From assembly GCA_943789025.1 (NCBI GenBank), contig CALSSN010000027.1, forward strand, positions 1 to 64,000: a DNA stretch of 64,000 nt, written 5' to 3'. Below the pieces are notes generated by a model. The model did not search any database. It was given only the letters and a program-made list of their open reading frames with translations, and had not been told where the DNA came from. Below are positions 36,007-45,779 of the stretch, in pieces. The position numbers were made by a program, and so were the translations under genes. Numbering within the stretch: position 1 is the first letter of the stretch; every line of letters starts with the position of its first letter. The DNA is from an uncultured Verrucomicrobiales bacterium (GTDB lineage: Bacteria > Verrucomicrobiota > Verrucomicrobiia > Verrucomicrobiales > DEV007).

Positions 36007-36996
36007 ATGGCAACATTCAGATGGAGAATCCGCCTAGAGTTTCGGTGGTGATGCGGACCTGCGATCGCCCCAGGTTCCTGAAGAGATCCATGCAGTCGCT
36101 GGTGGCGCAGAGCTACTCCGATTTCGAACTTGTGCTGGTGGGCAAAGCGGAGTGCCTCGCTGAGGCGAAATCGATTCGGGCAGAGGTGGTGCGAGAGAAG
36201 TTTTCCGTGGTTTTCTGCGAAGTCAGTGAAGGAGAGTCCTTGGGTGGCTTGCTTAATCGCGGAATCGAAGCTGCTTCTGGAGATTACATTCTTCCGTTTG
36301 ATGACGATGACACTTTGGAGCCGGAATGTCTTCAGGTGCTCGTCACGAATCTGGACGCAGCTTTGGAGCTGAAAGGATTCGAGGGGGCAGTGTGTCGCAG
36401 TTACCTGGTCGAGGAGGAAGTGACAGAGGATGGAGAGATCAGGGAGATCTCCAGGAATGAGTTTAACAATGATCTCGAGCAGGTGGTAATCACTGACATT
36501 CTTGCAGTTAATCAGTTTACCATTCATTCGTTTCATGTATACGAGAGAAACCTGGAAGTCATTGGGTGGTTACAATGAAGATCTCGCAGTTGCGGAGGAT
36601 TGGGACTTCAACCTGAGGTTTGTCCTGGAGCATGATGTGGTCGTCGTGCCGAGAGCACTGAACTCTTACTGTATCCGAAAGAATGCAGTGAAGGTGTCGG
36701 AGGGTAACACGCAGACCTTGGGCTTGACCCTGCATCGTAATGTCGCGACATCCGAATTGAACCGTAGGATCAGGAACTATCTGGTGGATGGTGATCGGGT
36801 CGGGGAATTGACTGCGCAGGCCCTGATCGGTATGCGGCAGGAAAACAAGCTGAAGAAGCTGCGCAGCTTAGTGAAGAAAGTCGGGCGTAAAGTAGGCAGG
36901 ATTGACAGCCGCACAGAATTCCTGAAAGCCGAGACCAAGCGGTTACTCTCGGAGCGTGCCAGGCAGAGAAAGCCATGGTACAAGCGGATTCTGTGA
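36003..36996 (+). CDS. Glycosyltransferase family 2, one frameshift near 36535
   Basis: From GTG 36003 the first frame gives RVSVVMRTCDRPRFLKRSMQ (GT2 opening), SYSDFELVLVG, GDYILPFDDDDTLEPECL (metal-binding Asp cluster) up to VNQFTIHSF. The next frame continues MYTRETWKSLGGYNEDLAVAEDWDFNLRF, where EDWD is the typical GT2 catalytic-base motif, to the stop at 36996. Dropping one C near 36535 restores IHSFMYTRETW. The rebuilt protein is ~330 residues. It ends with a basic tail rich in Lys and Arg, perhaps for membrane contact. Confidence 0.85.
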
Positions 36997-37263
36997 AGTG
37001 GGAAGGGATCCTTTCTGGATGTAGTCCTCGGGGGGCTATCGAATGGTGTTGAAAGTTCATATCGGCGGGCGCGACTTGCAAGGGGGATCCAGCATGAGTG
37101 GTTTGGTGAATGTTGCGCATTGTCGCTTTTGGGGCATGAGTAATTTTTAATTATTGTTTCGCGGCAATTGCATTCGTAAGAGGCAGTCTCTCGATTTTTT
37201 AAATCTCCAGGGTTGGGTTTTGTCGCCATTTAGAATACTGCTCTCGAGGATAGCCAAGGCCTA

Positions 37264-37865
37264 ATGAACTCTCGTTTAGAACTGATATCCGTTCATCTTC
37301 CAAAAACAGGAGGATCCTCGTTTCAGGAACTGTTGAGAAAATTATACAAGGACTCTCTTTTATTGGATTACGGAGGAGGGGCGGCGGTCTCCGAGGGTAT
37401 AAGAGCCGTGCATGGTCATTTTCCTGTGATTCGATACGCAGACGACTTCCGGACGCTCGAGTGATTGGTTGGTTGAGGCATCCTGTGGAGAGAATTATTT
37501 CTTACTATTTTTATTGGAAGAAGTCACCGCCTCACGGAAATGCTAGTCACGAGTTATTTGTAGAGGAAGACATGTCGTTGCTGGAGTTCGCAGAGTTCGA
37601 GCCGATCAGGAACGAAGTTTTCGAGACTTATTTGAAGGATTTCGCTGCTTCGCGTTTTTTCTTCTTGGGAATAATGGAGCGCTATGAAGAAGATTTGGAA
37701 AGATTGGCGAAATTGATGAACTGGAGTCTGCCGGAACTTCCAAAAGTGAATGTGAATCGTCTGAAGCTCGATGTGGATGATCAGACTCGTCACGAAATCG
37801 GCAGGATCTATCAAGAAGAGGTCGACTTGTATGAAATGACCTTGAGTCATGCGTTGTCTCATTGA
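37264..37865 (+). CDS. Sulfotransferase family 2 protein, one frameshift near 37460
   Basis: The first frame (ATG 37264) has ISVHLPKTGGSSFQELLRKL, the PAPS 5'-phosphosulfate-binding loop of glycan sulfotransferases. The second frame, from 37461, has VIGWLRHPVERIISYYFY, the 3'-phosphate-binding R-x-P-x-x-R-x-x-S motif. One missing base at about 37460 (TTLRVIGW expected) separates them. The rebuilt length of ~200 residues is short for the family but has both cofactor motifs and a normal end. It would sulfate the glycan built by the upstream genes. The gene is AT-richer than its neighbours and meets the RND gene tail to tail, the stops overlapping within 7 bases. Confidence 0.82.
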
Positions 37866-40800
37866 GACTCGGCGGTATCGGCAGTCGGCCTGTCGGCGGG
37901 GGACCGGCCTTGCCTTGCACCAGCGCCTTGATGTCTTCCAGGATGAGGAACTGGACTGGGACGAGGAACAGGGTGATCAGCGTGGCAAACAGGATGCCGT
38001 AGCCCAGCGAGACGGCCATGGGGATAAGGAACTGGGCGTTAGTACTCTTGAGCTGGATGAGCGGCATGAGGCCGGCGAAGGTGGTCAGGCTGGTCAGCAG
38101 GATGGGGCGGAAGCGGCGGGCCCCGCCGGTGGAGGCGGCCTCGAGCAGTGACATGCCTTCGCGGACCCTGCGGTTGATGTAGTCGACGAGGACCAGCGAG
38201 TCGTTTACCACGACACCGGCCAGGGCCAGCATGCCGAAGTAGCTGAGCATGGAAATGGGCATGCCAGGGTCGGGGTTGAGGAAGTCCCGCCACAGGTGGC
38301 CACCGACCGCCCCGACCAGGCCGAAGGGAATGACGCTCATGACGATGAGCGGCTGGATGTAGGAACGGAATGGGATGGCCAGCATGGCGAAGATGGCGAA
38401 GAGCACCAGGTACATCGAGGTGCGTTGGGAATTTTCGGTCTCGCGCTGCTCGCGGGCCTCGCCTTCCATCGACCAGCTGATGCCCGGATAGCGCTGGCGA
38501 AAGTCGCTGTCCAGGTAGTCGGCGAGCTCCTCGCGGACGGTGTCGAGATTGAGGTTCTCCTTGTCGGCGTCGGCGGTGATGTTGATGGCGCGCTTGCGAT
38601 CGATCCGGCGGATGCGTGGCAGCGAAACTTCCATCGTGGCGTCGGCGACTGACGAGAAGGGCAGCTCATCACCGGCGGGGGTGCGGATGAACATGTTCTC
38701 CAGCGCGTTGATGGACTTTCTCTGGTCCTCGGGGTAGCGGAGCATGACGCGGATCTCGTCGCGGCCGCGGAGAATGCGCTGGATCTCCTCGCCGTAGAAG
38801 GCCTGGCGGACCTGGCGCCCGAGGTCGGTCATGGTGAGGCCGAACTGCCGGGCCTCCGGCTTGATGCGCAGCTGGATCTCGTCGCGGCCGTCATCGAGCG
38901 AATCGCTGATATCGAAGACTCCTTCGTAGGAGGACAGGTGCTTGCGCACTTCGGCGGTGGCGCGGTTGAGGCGCTCGATGTCGGAGCCGGTGAGCTGGAT
39001 GTCGAGGGGGTCGCCGCCGTGGCGTATCTCGGCGCGGAAGGTAAACTCCCGGGCGCCCTTGATAGTGCCGATCTTCTCGCGCCAGCGCTTGACGATTTCG
39101 GTGGTGGTGATGGGCAGTGGGCGGTTTTCCGGCTCGACGACGTAGAACACGACCTCGCCGGCTTCGTCCTGGCCGGTGGCCTCGCGGCGCCGGGACGAGC
39201 CGATCGACGAGCCGCCGGCCACCGACATGATGTCTTTGACAATGGAGGCGCCGCCTTCGCTCTCGAGCTCATCACGCAACTCCTCTGCAGCAGCCTGAAT
39301 CTTTTCGATGTGGGCCTCGGTAACCGCGAAGGGGGTGCCCTCCTGCATGCGCAGTTTGCAGACGGCGCGCTCCGACTGCACCCGGGGCATGTGGACCTGC
39401 TTGATGCGGTCACCCAGCATCATGCCGATGAGGACGATGAAGACGCCGACAAAGACCGACAGCGTGAGGTAGCGGTAGTGCAGGGCGCGGTCGAGGAGCG
39501 GCTGGTAGACTATCTCGACGAAGCGTTCGAGGCTGAGGGCGATGGCTTGCTGGAACCGTTCGAAGTAACCGTAGAGATGTCGCAGCGCCCGGATGACGAT
39601 CTCCGGGAGAAAGAACCCGAGGATGCCGCGGACCTGGTGGCGCAGTGAGTGGCTGAGGTGGGAGGGAAGGATGAGTTTCGATTCGACCAGCGAGAACAGC
39701 AGTACCGGGATGACGATGAGGGCGATGTGCGAGAAGAAGCGTGTCATGCCTTCCTTGGCGGCGAGCAGCGGGGTGAAGGCGACCACGGTGGTCAGGACCC
39801 CGAAGACGACCGGGACATTGACTTCCCGGGTGCCGGTGATGGCCGCTTCGAGCGGGTCGCCGCCGCGCTTCTGGTGGGTGTAGATATTTTCCCCGGTGAC
39901 GATAGCGTCGTCGACCACGACGCCGAGAACGAGAATGAACCCGAACAACGAAACGATGTTGATGGTGACGCCGAGGGTGGGCATCAGCGCGATAGCGCCG
40001 AGGAAGCAGACCGGAATGCCGACCACGGTCCACAGCGCCAGCGAGGGGCGCAGGAACAGGGTGAGGAGAAGGAACACCAGCAGAATCGATTTAAGGGCGG
40101 AGTCGTAGAGGATGTCGAGACGTGCTTTGACGATGCGCGAGCGGTCGGACCAGTAATCAATACCGACGCCCGGTGGGAGGGAGGCGCGGCGCTCATTCAG
40201 GTAGGCCTTGACCTCTTCGGCGAGGCGGATGGCGGACTGGTTGCCCTCCCGCGAGACAGCGATAAGGACACCGCTTTTGCCGTTGAAGCGCGCCCAGAAC
40301 GGGTTCTCGTCGAAGCCGTCCTTGACCGTGGCGACGTCGGCCAGGGTGAGGCGCGAGCCGTCCTCGTTGGTGAGGACGGTGATCTCATCGAAGTCGGCCT
40401 TGTGGTAGGCGCGGCCCTTGGTGCGCAGCACGATGTTGCCTGACGGGGTCTTGAGGGTGCCGGCGGTGAGGTCGACCGAGGCCATGCGGACGGCCCGAGC
40501 GATGCCGTCGAAGGTGAGTCCGTAGCGCTGCAGGGTGGCCTCGTCGATCTCGATAGCCAGTTCGTGGGGTCGGACCGCCTGGAGTTCGGCGTTAGTGACC
40601 GATGGCAGGTCTGTGATCTCGTCGCGGATCTGTTCCCCGAGGGTGCGGAAGTCGCGCTCGTTGAGGTCGCCGAAGAGGACGACGTTGATGACCGAGAAGT
40701 AGCGCTGGCCGAGGGTAAGGCGCGGGCGCTCGGCCTCGTCGGGCAGCCCAGTGATCGAGTCGACGGCGGCCTTGACCTCGTCCATGACGAGGATCCGGTC

Positions 40801-41100
40801 GTAGTCGTGGTCGACCTCGACGTTGATCGAAGCGGACGAGGAGGTTGCGGTCGAGGTGATGCGGTCGATTCCCTCGATGTCCGCAATCGCCTCCTCGACC
40901 CGGATGACGACCGATTCCTCTACTTCTTCGGGTGTGCCGCCGCGGTAAGGGACGGAAATCGAGATGACGTTGGAATCGAATTCCGGGAACACCTCGATCG
41001 GGATGTTGCCCGAGCGCAGGGTGGCGAGACCCCAGATGATGATGCCGCCCATCAGGAGGTTCGCGGCGACCCCGTTGCGTGCGAAGAAGGCGATCATCAA
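37859..41100 (-). CDS. RND efflux transporter permease (AcrB/MexB-like, HAE1-type)
   Basis: A ~1080-residue inner-membrane antiporter. It starts FFARNGVAANLLMGGIIIWG with the first helix, and SVPYRGGTPEEVEESVVIRVE and GIPVCFLGAIALMPTLGVT are standard RND porter and membrane motifs. FGFILVLGVVVDDAIVTGENIY is the helix-4 motif with the proton-relay Asp pair, and the second half repeats it as FGMLALAGVVVNDSLVLVDYIN. The frame as given runs on to 37606 through the sulfotransferase, with an unlikely Ser/Arg-rich tail. One missing base near 37905 would give RSPADRPTADTAESQ and stop at 37859-37861. It starts with a 4-base overlap on the adaptor gene. Confidence 0.9.
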
Positions 41101-42350
41101 TGCGGGTGGTGGGGCCCTGGCCCGGTCTGACGGGTTGGTCTGGAGACGGGTTCCGGCTCGACGCCGTCGATGGTGGCGATGACCGGCGCGCCGGCGGCGG
41201 GGAAGGTGATCGGGGTGAGGCAGAGGACGGCACCGGTCTGGACGGGTGCATTGGGGTCGTCGCCCGGAAGGATGACATGCGCGTCGTCCGAGTAGATCGG
41301 ATCGACCAGCTTCGGCTGGATGGTGGCGGTCTCGGGGTCGATAAGGACGATTTCGTTGTCGGCGCGGACGGCGTGGCGTGGCAGGACGAGAACCTTCTCG
41401 AGCGGGATGCCCTCGATGCGGGCCTCGACGTAGAGGCCGATCTTGAGCGGTGGCCTGCCATCGGGCGACGGGGCGTAGGGGTCGTTTACCTGGGCGACGA
41501 CGAACAGCTGGCGGGTCCTGGCATCGAGGGCCCCCTCGACCCGGACGATGCGCCCTTGCCAGGTGTGGTGGCTGCCGGCGATTTCGCCGGTGAGCGAGAC
41601 GGTGGGCAGCGCGGATGCTTCTGGAGCTTGTTCTCCGCGGCGTTTCTCCGGCAGGTGGACGAAGGCGAGTTGCTGGTTGTTGAGGGGGAGGCGGACTTCG
41701 ACAAAATCGACGGCGTAGGCGGTGGCAAGTGGAGTGCCGGTCGAGACGTAGTGGCCGATGTCGACGTTCTTCACGAGAATACGGCCGGCGTAGGGCGCGC
41801 GGATCCTGGTGCGCTCGAGATCGCGGGTGGCTTTCTCCAGTTGGGAGCGGGCGGCTGCGAGCGCTGCCTGGGTCCGTGCCAGCTGCGGTTTGCGAAGCAC
41901 GAGATCGGAGGGATCTCCGGTTTTGCCGAGGCGCTGCCAGTTTTCCTCTGCCTGATCTGCGCGGGCCTGTTCCTCGAGGTGTTCCGCCTGCGCTGCCGCG
42001 ACGTTGCCCTCGGCCACGGTGACAGCTGTCTGGTAGTCGAGCGGATCGATGGTGGCGAGAACCTCTCCCTTTTCGAAAAACTCGCCCTCATAGAATGAGG
42101 CAGAGATCTCAATGATCCTGCCCGGCACTTCCGGGAGAAAAGTACTCTCGGTGCGCGGGCGGACGGTGCCGCGGGAAGTGATGTGGACCTGGTATGTCTC
42201 GGCTTGCAGGGTTCGCCCCTCGACTCGGATCGGGGTGGCAGGGATCGAATACTTCTTCGGCTGGGGCTTGCTGGTAATGAGGTAACGGGCGACGAGAATG
42301 CACCCGACGACTACGAGGATGGGAAGGATGGCGCGGAGGAGAGAACGCAT
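41097..42350 (-). CDS. RND efflux periplasmic adaptor (membrane fusion protein)
   Basis: A 417-residue adaptor starting at ATG 42350 (MRSLLRAILPILVVVGCILV, an N-terminal membrane anchor or signal). VHITSRGTVRPRTESTFLPE opens the lipoyl half-motif, and EVPGRIIEISASFYEGEFFEKG is the classical HlyD/AcrA beta-hairpin. A coiled-coil hairpin follows (residues ~115-190, rich in A, Q and E), then RIRAPYAGRILVKNVDIGHYVS as the second lipoyl half. It bridges the inner-membrane pump and the outer-membrane channel. It lies between the two in one minus-strand operon, overlapping the pump gene by four bases. Confidence 0.92.
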   Translation of the reverse strand: MRSLLRAILPILVVVGCILVARYLITSKPQPKKYSIPATPIRVEGRTLQAETYQVHITSRGTVRPRTESTFLPEVPGRIIEISASFYEGEFFEKGEVLATIDPLDYQTAVTVAEGNVAAAQAEHLEEQARADQAEENWQRLGKTGDPSDLVLRKPQLARTQAALAAARSQLEKATRDLERTRIRAPYAGRILVKNVDIGHYVSTGTPLATAYAVDFVEVRLPLNNQQLAFVHLPEKRRGEQAPEASALPTVSLTGEIAGSHHTWQGRIVRVEGALDARTRQLFVVAQVNDPYAPSPDGRPPLKIGLYVEARIEGIPLEKVLVLPRHAVRADNEIVLIDPETATIQPKLVDPIYSDDAHVILPGDDPNAPVQTGAVLCLTPITFPAAGAPVIATIDGVEPEPVSRPTRQTGPGPHHPH

Positions 42351-42405
42351 GGGACAACTGAAAAAAGGAGCAACGAATAGTGCGGGCGATGATGCGGGAT
42401 TGCGG

Positions 42406-43818
42406 TCAGGGCGCAAGCTGCGTGGGGACCGAATCGAAGTCGCCGCCCAGGGCGAGGTAGAGGTCGATGCGGTTCTGGATCCTGCGGGAGGTGATCTCGA
42501 GGAGCGAGGAGCGGAACTCGAAGGCCCGGCGCTGTGAGTCGAGAACCGTAAGGATCTCGACCAGGCCGTTTTCATAGCGGGTGACGGCGAGTGCGGCGGC
42601 ACGGCTGGCCTCGTCTGCGGCGATGCGTAACTGCGATTCCTGGGCGATATAAAATGCCTCGGCGGCCAGGCTGACCTCTACCTCGGAAAATGCCTGGAGG
42701 GCGGTCTGCGCGTAGCGGGCGGCGATCACTTCGGCCTCCGCTTTCGCTTCGTCGATGGTGGCGCGGAGTTTCCCGCCCTGGAAGAGTTGCTGGGCGAGTG
42801 ACCCGGCGATGTTCCAGACCAGGGCGCGTTCGTCGAAAAGGAGGTCGAGATCTCCGGTCGTCGAGGTGCCGGCCGAGCCGTTGAGGCTGAGTGAGGGCAG
42901 CAGTGCCTTGCGGGTGGCGGCGATGTCGTCGAGCGCGGCGTCGGCACGGAGTTCCGCAGCGATCAGATCCGGGCGTCTGAGCAGTAGCTCGGAGGGCAGG
43001 CCGACGGGAACCGGGCGGGTGGCACCTGGAAATTCGGTGAGACTTTCGAGTGCACCTTGCGGGTAGTCGCCGAGCAGTATTTCAAGGCGTCGGCGAGCGG
43101 TATCGGCCGTCCTGAGGTTGGCTTGCAGGGTGGCTTTTGAGCGGGCGACGTCGGCGCGGGCCAGCGCGATATCGAGGCCCATACGGTCCTCGGCGACGCC
43201 GGCCTCGAGGTTGGCGTCGAGGATTTCAAGGTTCGACTCGAGACTTTCAAGATTGCCGCGTGTGAGGGTGATCTGTCGATCGGCGGCAAGCAGCTGGACG
43301 GCGGAGCGGGTGACGTCCGCTGCGAGCGAGAGGCGGGCGGCGTGGAGGTCGGCTGTGGTGGCCTGAAGTTCTTTGCGAGCGGCATTTTTCTGGTTGGCGA
43401 GGCGCCCCCAGAGGTCGAATTCCCACGAGCTGGCGAACCCGAGCTGGTACTGGTTGGTGAGGGTATTCTGGAAGTTTGCTCCGCGAAGGCGCTCCGAGCG
43501 TGAGCCGTCGAAGTTCGCGGCAAGCGAGGGCAGGAGGTCGGCACCCTGGATGCGTGCTCGGGCTCTCGCCGAGCGGACACGCGCCGCGGCGCCTCGTAAG
43601 TCCTGGTTGGCGTCGAGGGCACGGTCGACGAGGGTTTTGAGCTCCTTAGATTGCAGGTCGTCGAGCCACCCGGTGGCGGCTTCGGTCGTGGCGGCGGAAA
43701 TTTGCGTCCATCGTTCGGGGATGGATGACGAAACTTCCGGAGGAAGCAAAGCATCACCGTCCGGGCGCAGGAAGCCCGCGCACCCGCTGAGGGCAACGCT
43801 GGCAACGCTGGCGAGCAT
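42406..43818 (-). CDS. Outer-membrane efflux lipoprotein (NodT/OprM family)
   Basis: A ~470-residue TolC-type channel. The start chosen, ATG 43818, gives MLASVASVALSGCAGF, a lipoprotein signal with lipobox LSGC, although its n-region lacks basic residues; an upstream non-ATG start is possible. Repeated TolC-fold features are visible twice: WWDDL-like WLDDLQSKELKTLVDRALDANQDLR, and ARADVARSKATLQANLRTADTARRR, plus YENGLVEILTVLDSQRRAFE near the end. It forms the exit duct for the RND pump encoded downstream. About 55 bases separate it from the adaptor gene. Confidence 0.9.
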   Translation of the reverse strand: MLASVASVALSGCAGFLRPDGDALLPPEVSSSIPERWTQISAATTEAATGWLDDLQSKELKTLVDRALDANQDLRGAAARVRSARARARIQGADLLPSLAANFDGSRSERLRGANFQNTLTNQYQLGFASSWEFDLWGRLANQKNAARKELQATTADLHAARLSLAADVTRSAVQLLAADRQITLTRGNLESLESNLEILDANLEAGVAEDRMGLDIALARADVARSKATLQANLRTADTARRRLEILLGDYPQGALESLTEFPGATRPVPVGLPSELLLRRPDLIAAELRADAALDDIAATRKALLPSLSLNGSAGTSTTGDLDLLFDERALVWNIAGSLAQQLFQGGKLRATIDEAKAEAEVIAARYAQTALQAFSEVEVSLAAEAFYIAQESQLRIAADEASRAAALAVTRYENGLVEILTVLDSQRRAFEFRSSLLEITSRRIQNRIDLYLALGGDFDSVPTQLAP

Positions 43819-44000
43819 GGCGATGGAGGTCTGAGATTTTATGGTGTGGTATGGCTTACGAAGAGGAAACAGTAAGGGAGATGGAAAGTTTTGGCAGGGA
43901 AAATTTTGAGGCTGCGGTGGTATGAGGCGCGACATTTTCCGGTGCCAGGAGGAGCGAAGAGTGGCCGCTATTTGTTCCCTCTCTCCGGAAAAATCAATCC

Positions 44001-44020
44001 CTGCCTGCCTGCCTGCCTGC
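44001..44020 (+). repeat. (CTGC)5 tetranucleotide microsatellite
   Basis: Five perfect CTGC units in the ~260-base gap between prmA and the outer-membrane channel gene. It lies in the likely 5' leader of the efflux operon, where length change could alter expression; that effect is speculation. Confidence 0.85.
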
Positions 44021-44077
44021 CCGTCTTTCCACCCGTCTCGCCCTCGGAACCGCACACCGGCCGACAAGTCGCAGGGC

Positions 44078-44983
44078 TCAGAAGGTCGCGATGATGGCGG
44101 TCCAGCGGCCTTGGGAATCGGTGGATTCGATGCTGGCTCCGCGGGAGGTGAGATCCTCCACCATATCGGGCGCCTGGGATTCAAGCAGGCCGCTGAGGAT
44201 CAGGTGCCCGCCTGGGCGGAGTCGGTCGAGCAGTCCCTCATCGAGGAAATTATGGAGCACCGGGGCGAGGATATTCGCCAGAATGATATCGTAGCCGGCC
44301 GCACCTGCTTCTGTGAGTGACCCGACCTGGAGGTCGATGTTCGGGGCGACTCCGTTGCGATCGAGATTTTCTTCCGCGGTGGTGATAGCGCGGGCGTCAT
44401 TGTCGATGGCGAGGACCGGTCCGGATCCGAGCAGCGACGCAGCGATGGCGAGAATCCCCGAGCCGGTTCCCAGGTCGAGGACGCGGTCGTTCGGCCGCAC
44501 CAGGGCCTCCAATGCGCTGACACAGAGCTGGGTTGTCTCGTGGGCTCCGGTGCCGAAGGCCGGGCCGGGATCGAGCTCGATGACGAGGAGGTCTTCCGCC
44601 GCAGTAGCCGGGTCGATGGGTAACCAGCTCGGCTGGATAAGAAACCGCTGGCCGATGCGGACCGGGTGGTGGTGTTTTTTCCATGCGTTCTCCCAGTCCT
44701 CGTCGTGGAAGGTCTGGAAGGTAGGTACCGGGAGGTTGAGGTTGGCGAGATGCTCGATGATCTCGTGGCGAAACCCGGAGGTGTCGCGCTCGGTGCGCAC
44801 AAAAAGCTTGATCGCGATCTGCGCACGAAGCGTTCCCGGGTCGATGGCTTCGGGGTCTCCCAGTTGCTGGGTGGCGACACCCTCGTCGCCTTGAGCGAAG
44901 CCGCCGAGCTCCGCCTCGAGAATTTCCGCCTGCTCCTGGTTGGTGGTGGTTGCTGTGATTTCAAGCCAGTCCATGGCAAACAA
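44078..44983 (-). CDS. prmA: Ribosomal protein L11 methyltransferase
   Basis: A 301-residue class I methyltransferase. ELDPGPAFGTGAHETTQLC is the PrmA signature loop, RVLDLGTGSGILAIAASLLG is SAM motif I, and DIILANILAPVLHNF is the motif IV region (N-I-L-A-x-x-L). It methylates L11 using S-adenosylmethionine. Start ATG 44983 (MFAMDWLEIT) or 44974 (MDWLEIT) are both possible. It is upstream of the efflux genes on the same strand, separated by ~260 bases, so it may have its own transcript. Confidence 0.93.
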   Translation of the reverse strand: MFAMDWLEITATTTNQEQAEILEAELGGFAQGDEGVATQQLGDPEAIDPGTLRAQIAIKLFVRTERDTSGFRHEIIEHLANLNLPVPTFQTFHDEDWENAWKKHHHPVRIGQRFLIQPSWLPIDPATAAEDLLVIELDPGPAFGTGAHETTQLCVSALEALVRPNDRVLDLGTGSGILAIAASLLGSGPVLAIDNDARAITTAEENLDRNGVAPNIDLQVGSLTEAGAAGYDIILANILAPVLHNFLDEGLLDRLRPGGHLILSGLLESQAPDMVEDLTSRGASIESTDSQGRWTAIIATF

Positions 44984-45160
44984 TCACCCCGAATCGTGGA
45001 TTTGTCACTGGGATGTCGAGGGGGTATCAGAATTGGCACGGGAGACCCGCAGGGCGAGTGTGGCGTGCCGCGGAGGCGGATCCTCCCGCATTCCAGAGTG
45101 CCTGTTTGACGCCAGCCCGTTGGGATGCCAAGGCGCTAAGCTAAATTCCAGTGCCGTTTT

Positions 45161-45727
45161 TTATCCCCCGTAGTAAGGGCGTAGCATGAGGTAGCAGACT
45201 GGCCCAGTGATGGCGACGTAGAGCCAGATGGGAAAAACCCAGTGCACCAACTTACGATGTTGCGCGAAGTGGTTGGTGGCGCCGCTGATAAAGGCGAAGA
45301 GGATGAACGGAAAGCTGACCGCCGCCAGGATGATGTGGGAGACGAGTAAGGTCAGGTAGACGGTAAGGACCGGGCCGGTGCCCCCGAATTTTGTCGGTGG
45401 CGTGGTGATGTGGTAAGCGACGTAGCCGAGAAGGAACAGCAGCGACAGAACAAGCGCGACGCTCACGGCTGCCCTGTGGGCAGCAATCTTCCCTTGCTTG
45501 ACGAAGACGAGGGCGGCAATCAGAGCGACTGCTACGATGGCATTGAGGCATGAGTAGACCGGAGGCAGCCAGAGAAAGTCGACCCCGTCCGGCAGGGGAA
45601 GGTGAATCTTGCGCATGGCTACCACCAGGAAAAGGACGATCGCGGTGAGCACCCAAGCGCCAACGCGGAGCTTGCGAGCGAGATTGGGGAGCGGTGCGCG
45701 TTGCAGCCAGGTTGATTTGTTGATCAT
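45161..45727 (-). CDS. DUF420 membrane protein
   Basis: A 188-residue protein with five hydrophobic segments and the conserved polar residues of the DUF420 family: Asn in SCLNAIVAVAL, HRAAV, YVAYH, LVSHIILAAVSFPF and KLVHWVFPIWLYVAITGP. Four spaced histidines in membrane positions match relatives that are linked to cytochrome oxidase assembly. Here the neighbours are not respiratory genes, so this role rests on the family only. A ribosome binding site is weak. The sequence is intact. Confidence 0.87.
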   Translation of the reverse strand: MINKSTWLQRAPLPNLARKLRVGAWVLTAIVLFLVVAMRKIHLPLPDGVDFLWLPPVYSCLNAIVAVALIAALVFVKQGKIAAHRAAVSVALVLSLLFLLGYVAYHITTPPTKFGGTGPVLTVYLTLLVSHIILAAVSFPFILFAFISGATNHFAQHRKLVHWVFPIWLYVAITGPVCYLMLRPYYGG

Positions 45728-45779
45728 TGTTTTTGTGGGGTGGGGAGGAGAATAGCAGGAATGGCGGCTCGCCTGCCGG

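Noticed and set aside
36997-37263. Gap between GT2 and sulfotransferase as a further gene
   Set aside because: Only short frames exist. The drop in GC continues into the sulfotransferase, but nothing protein-like was seen.
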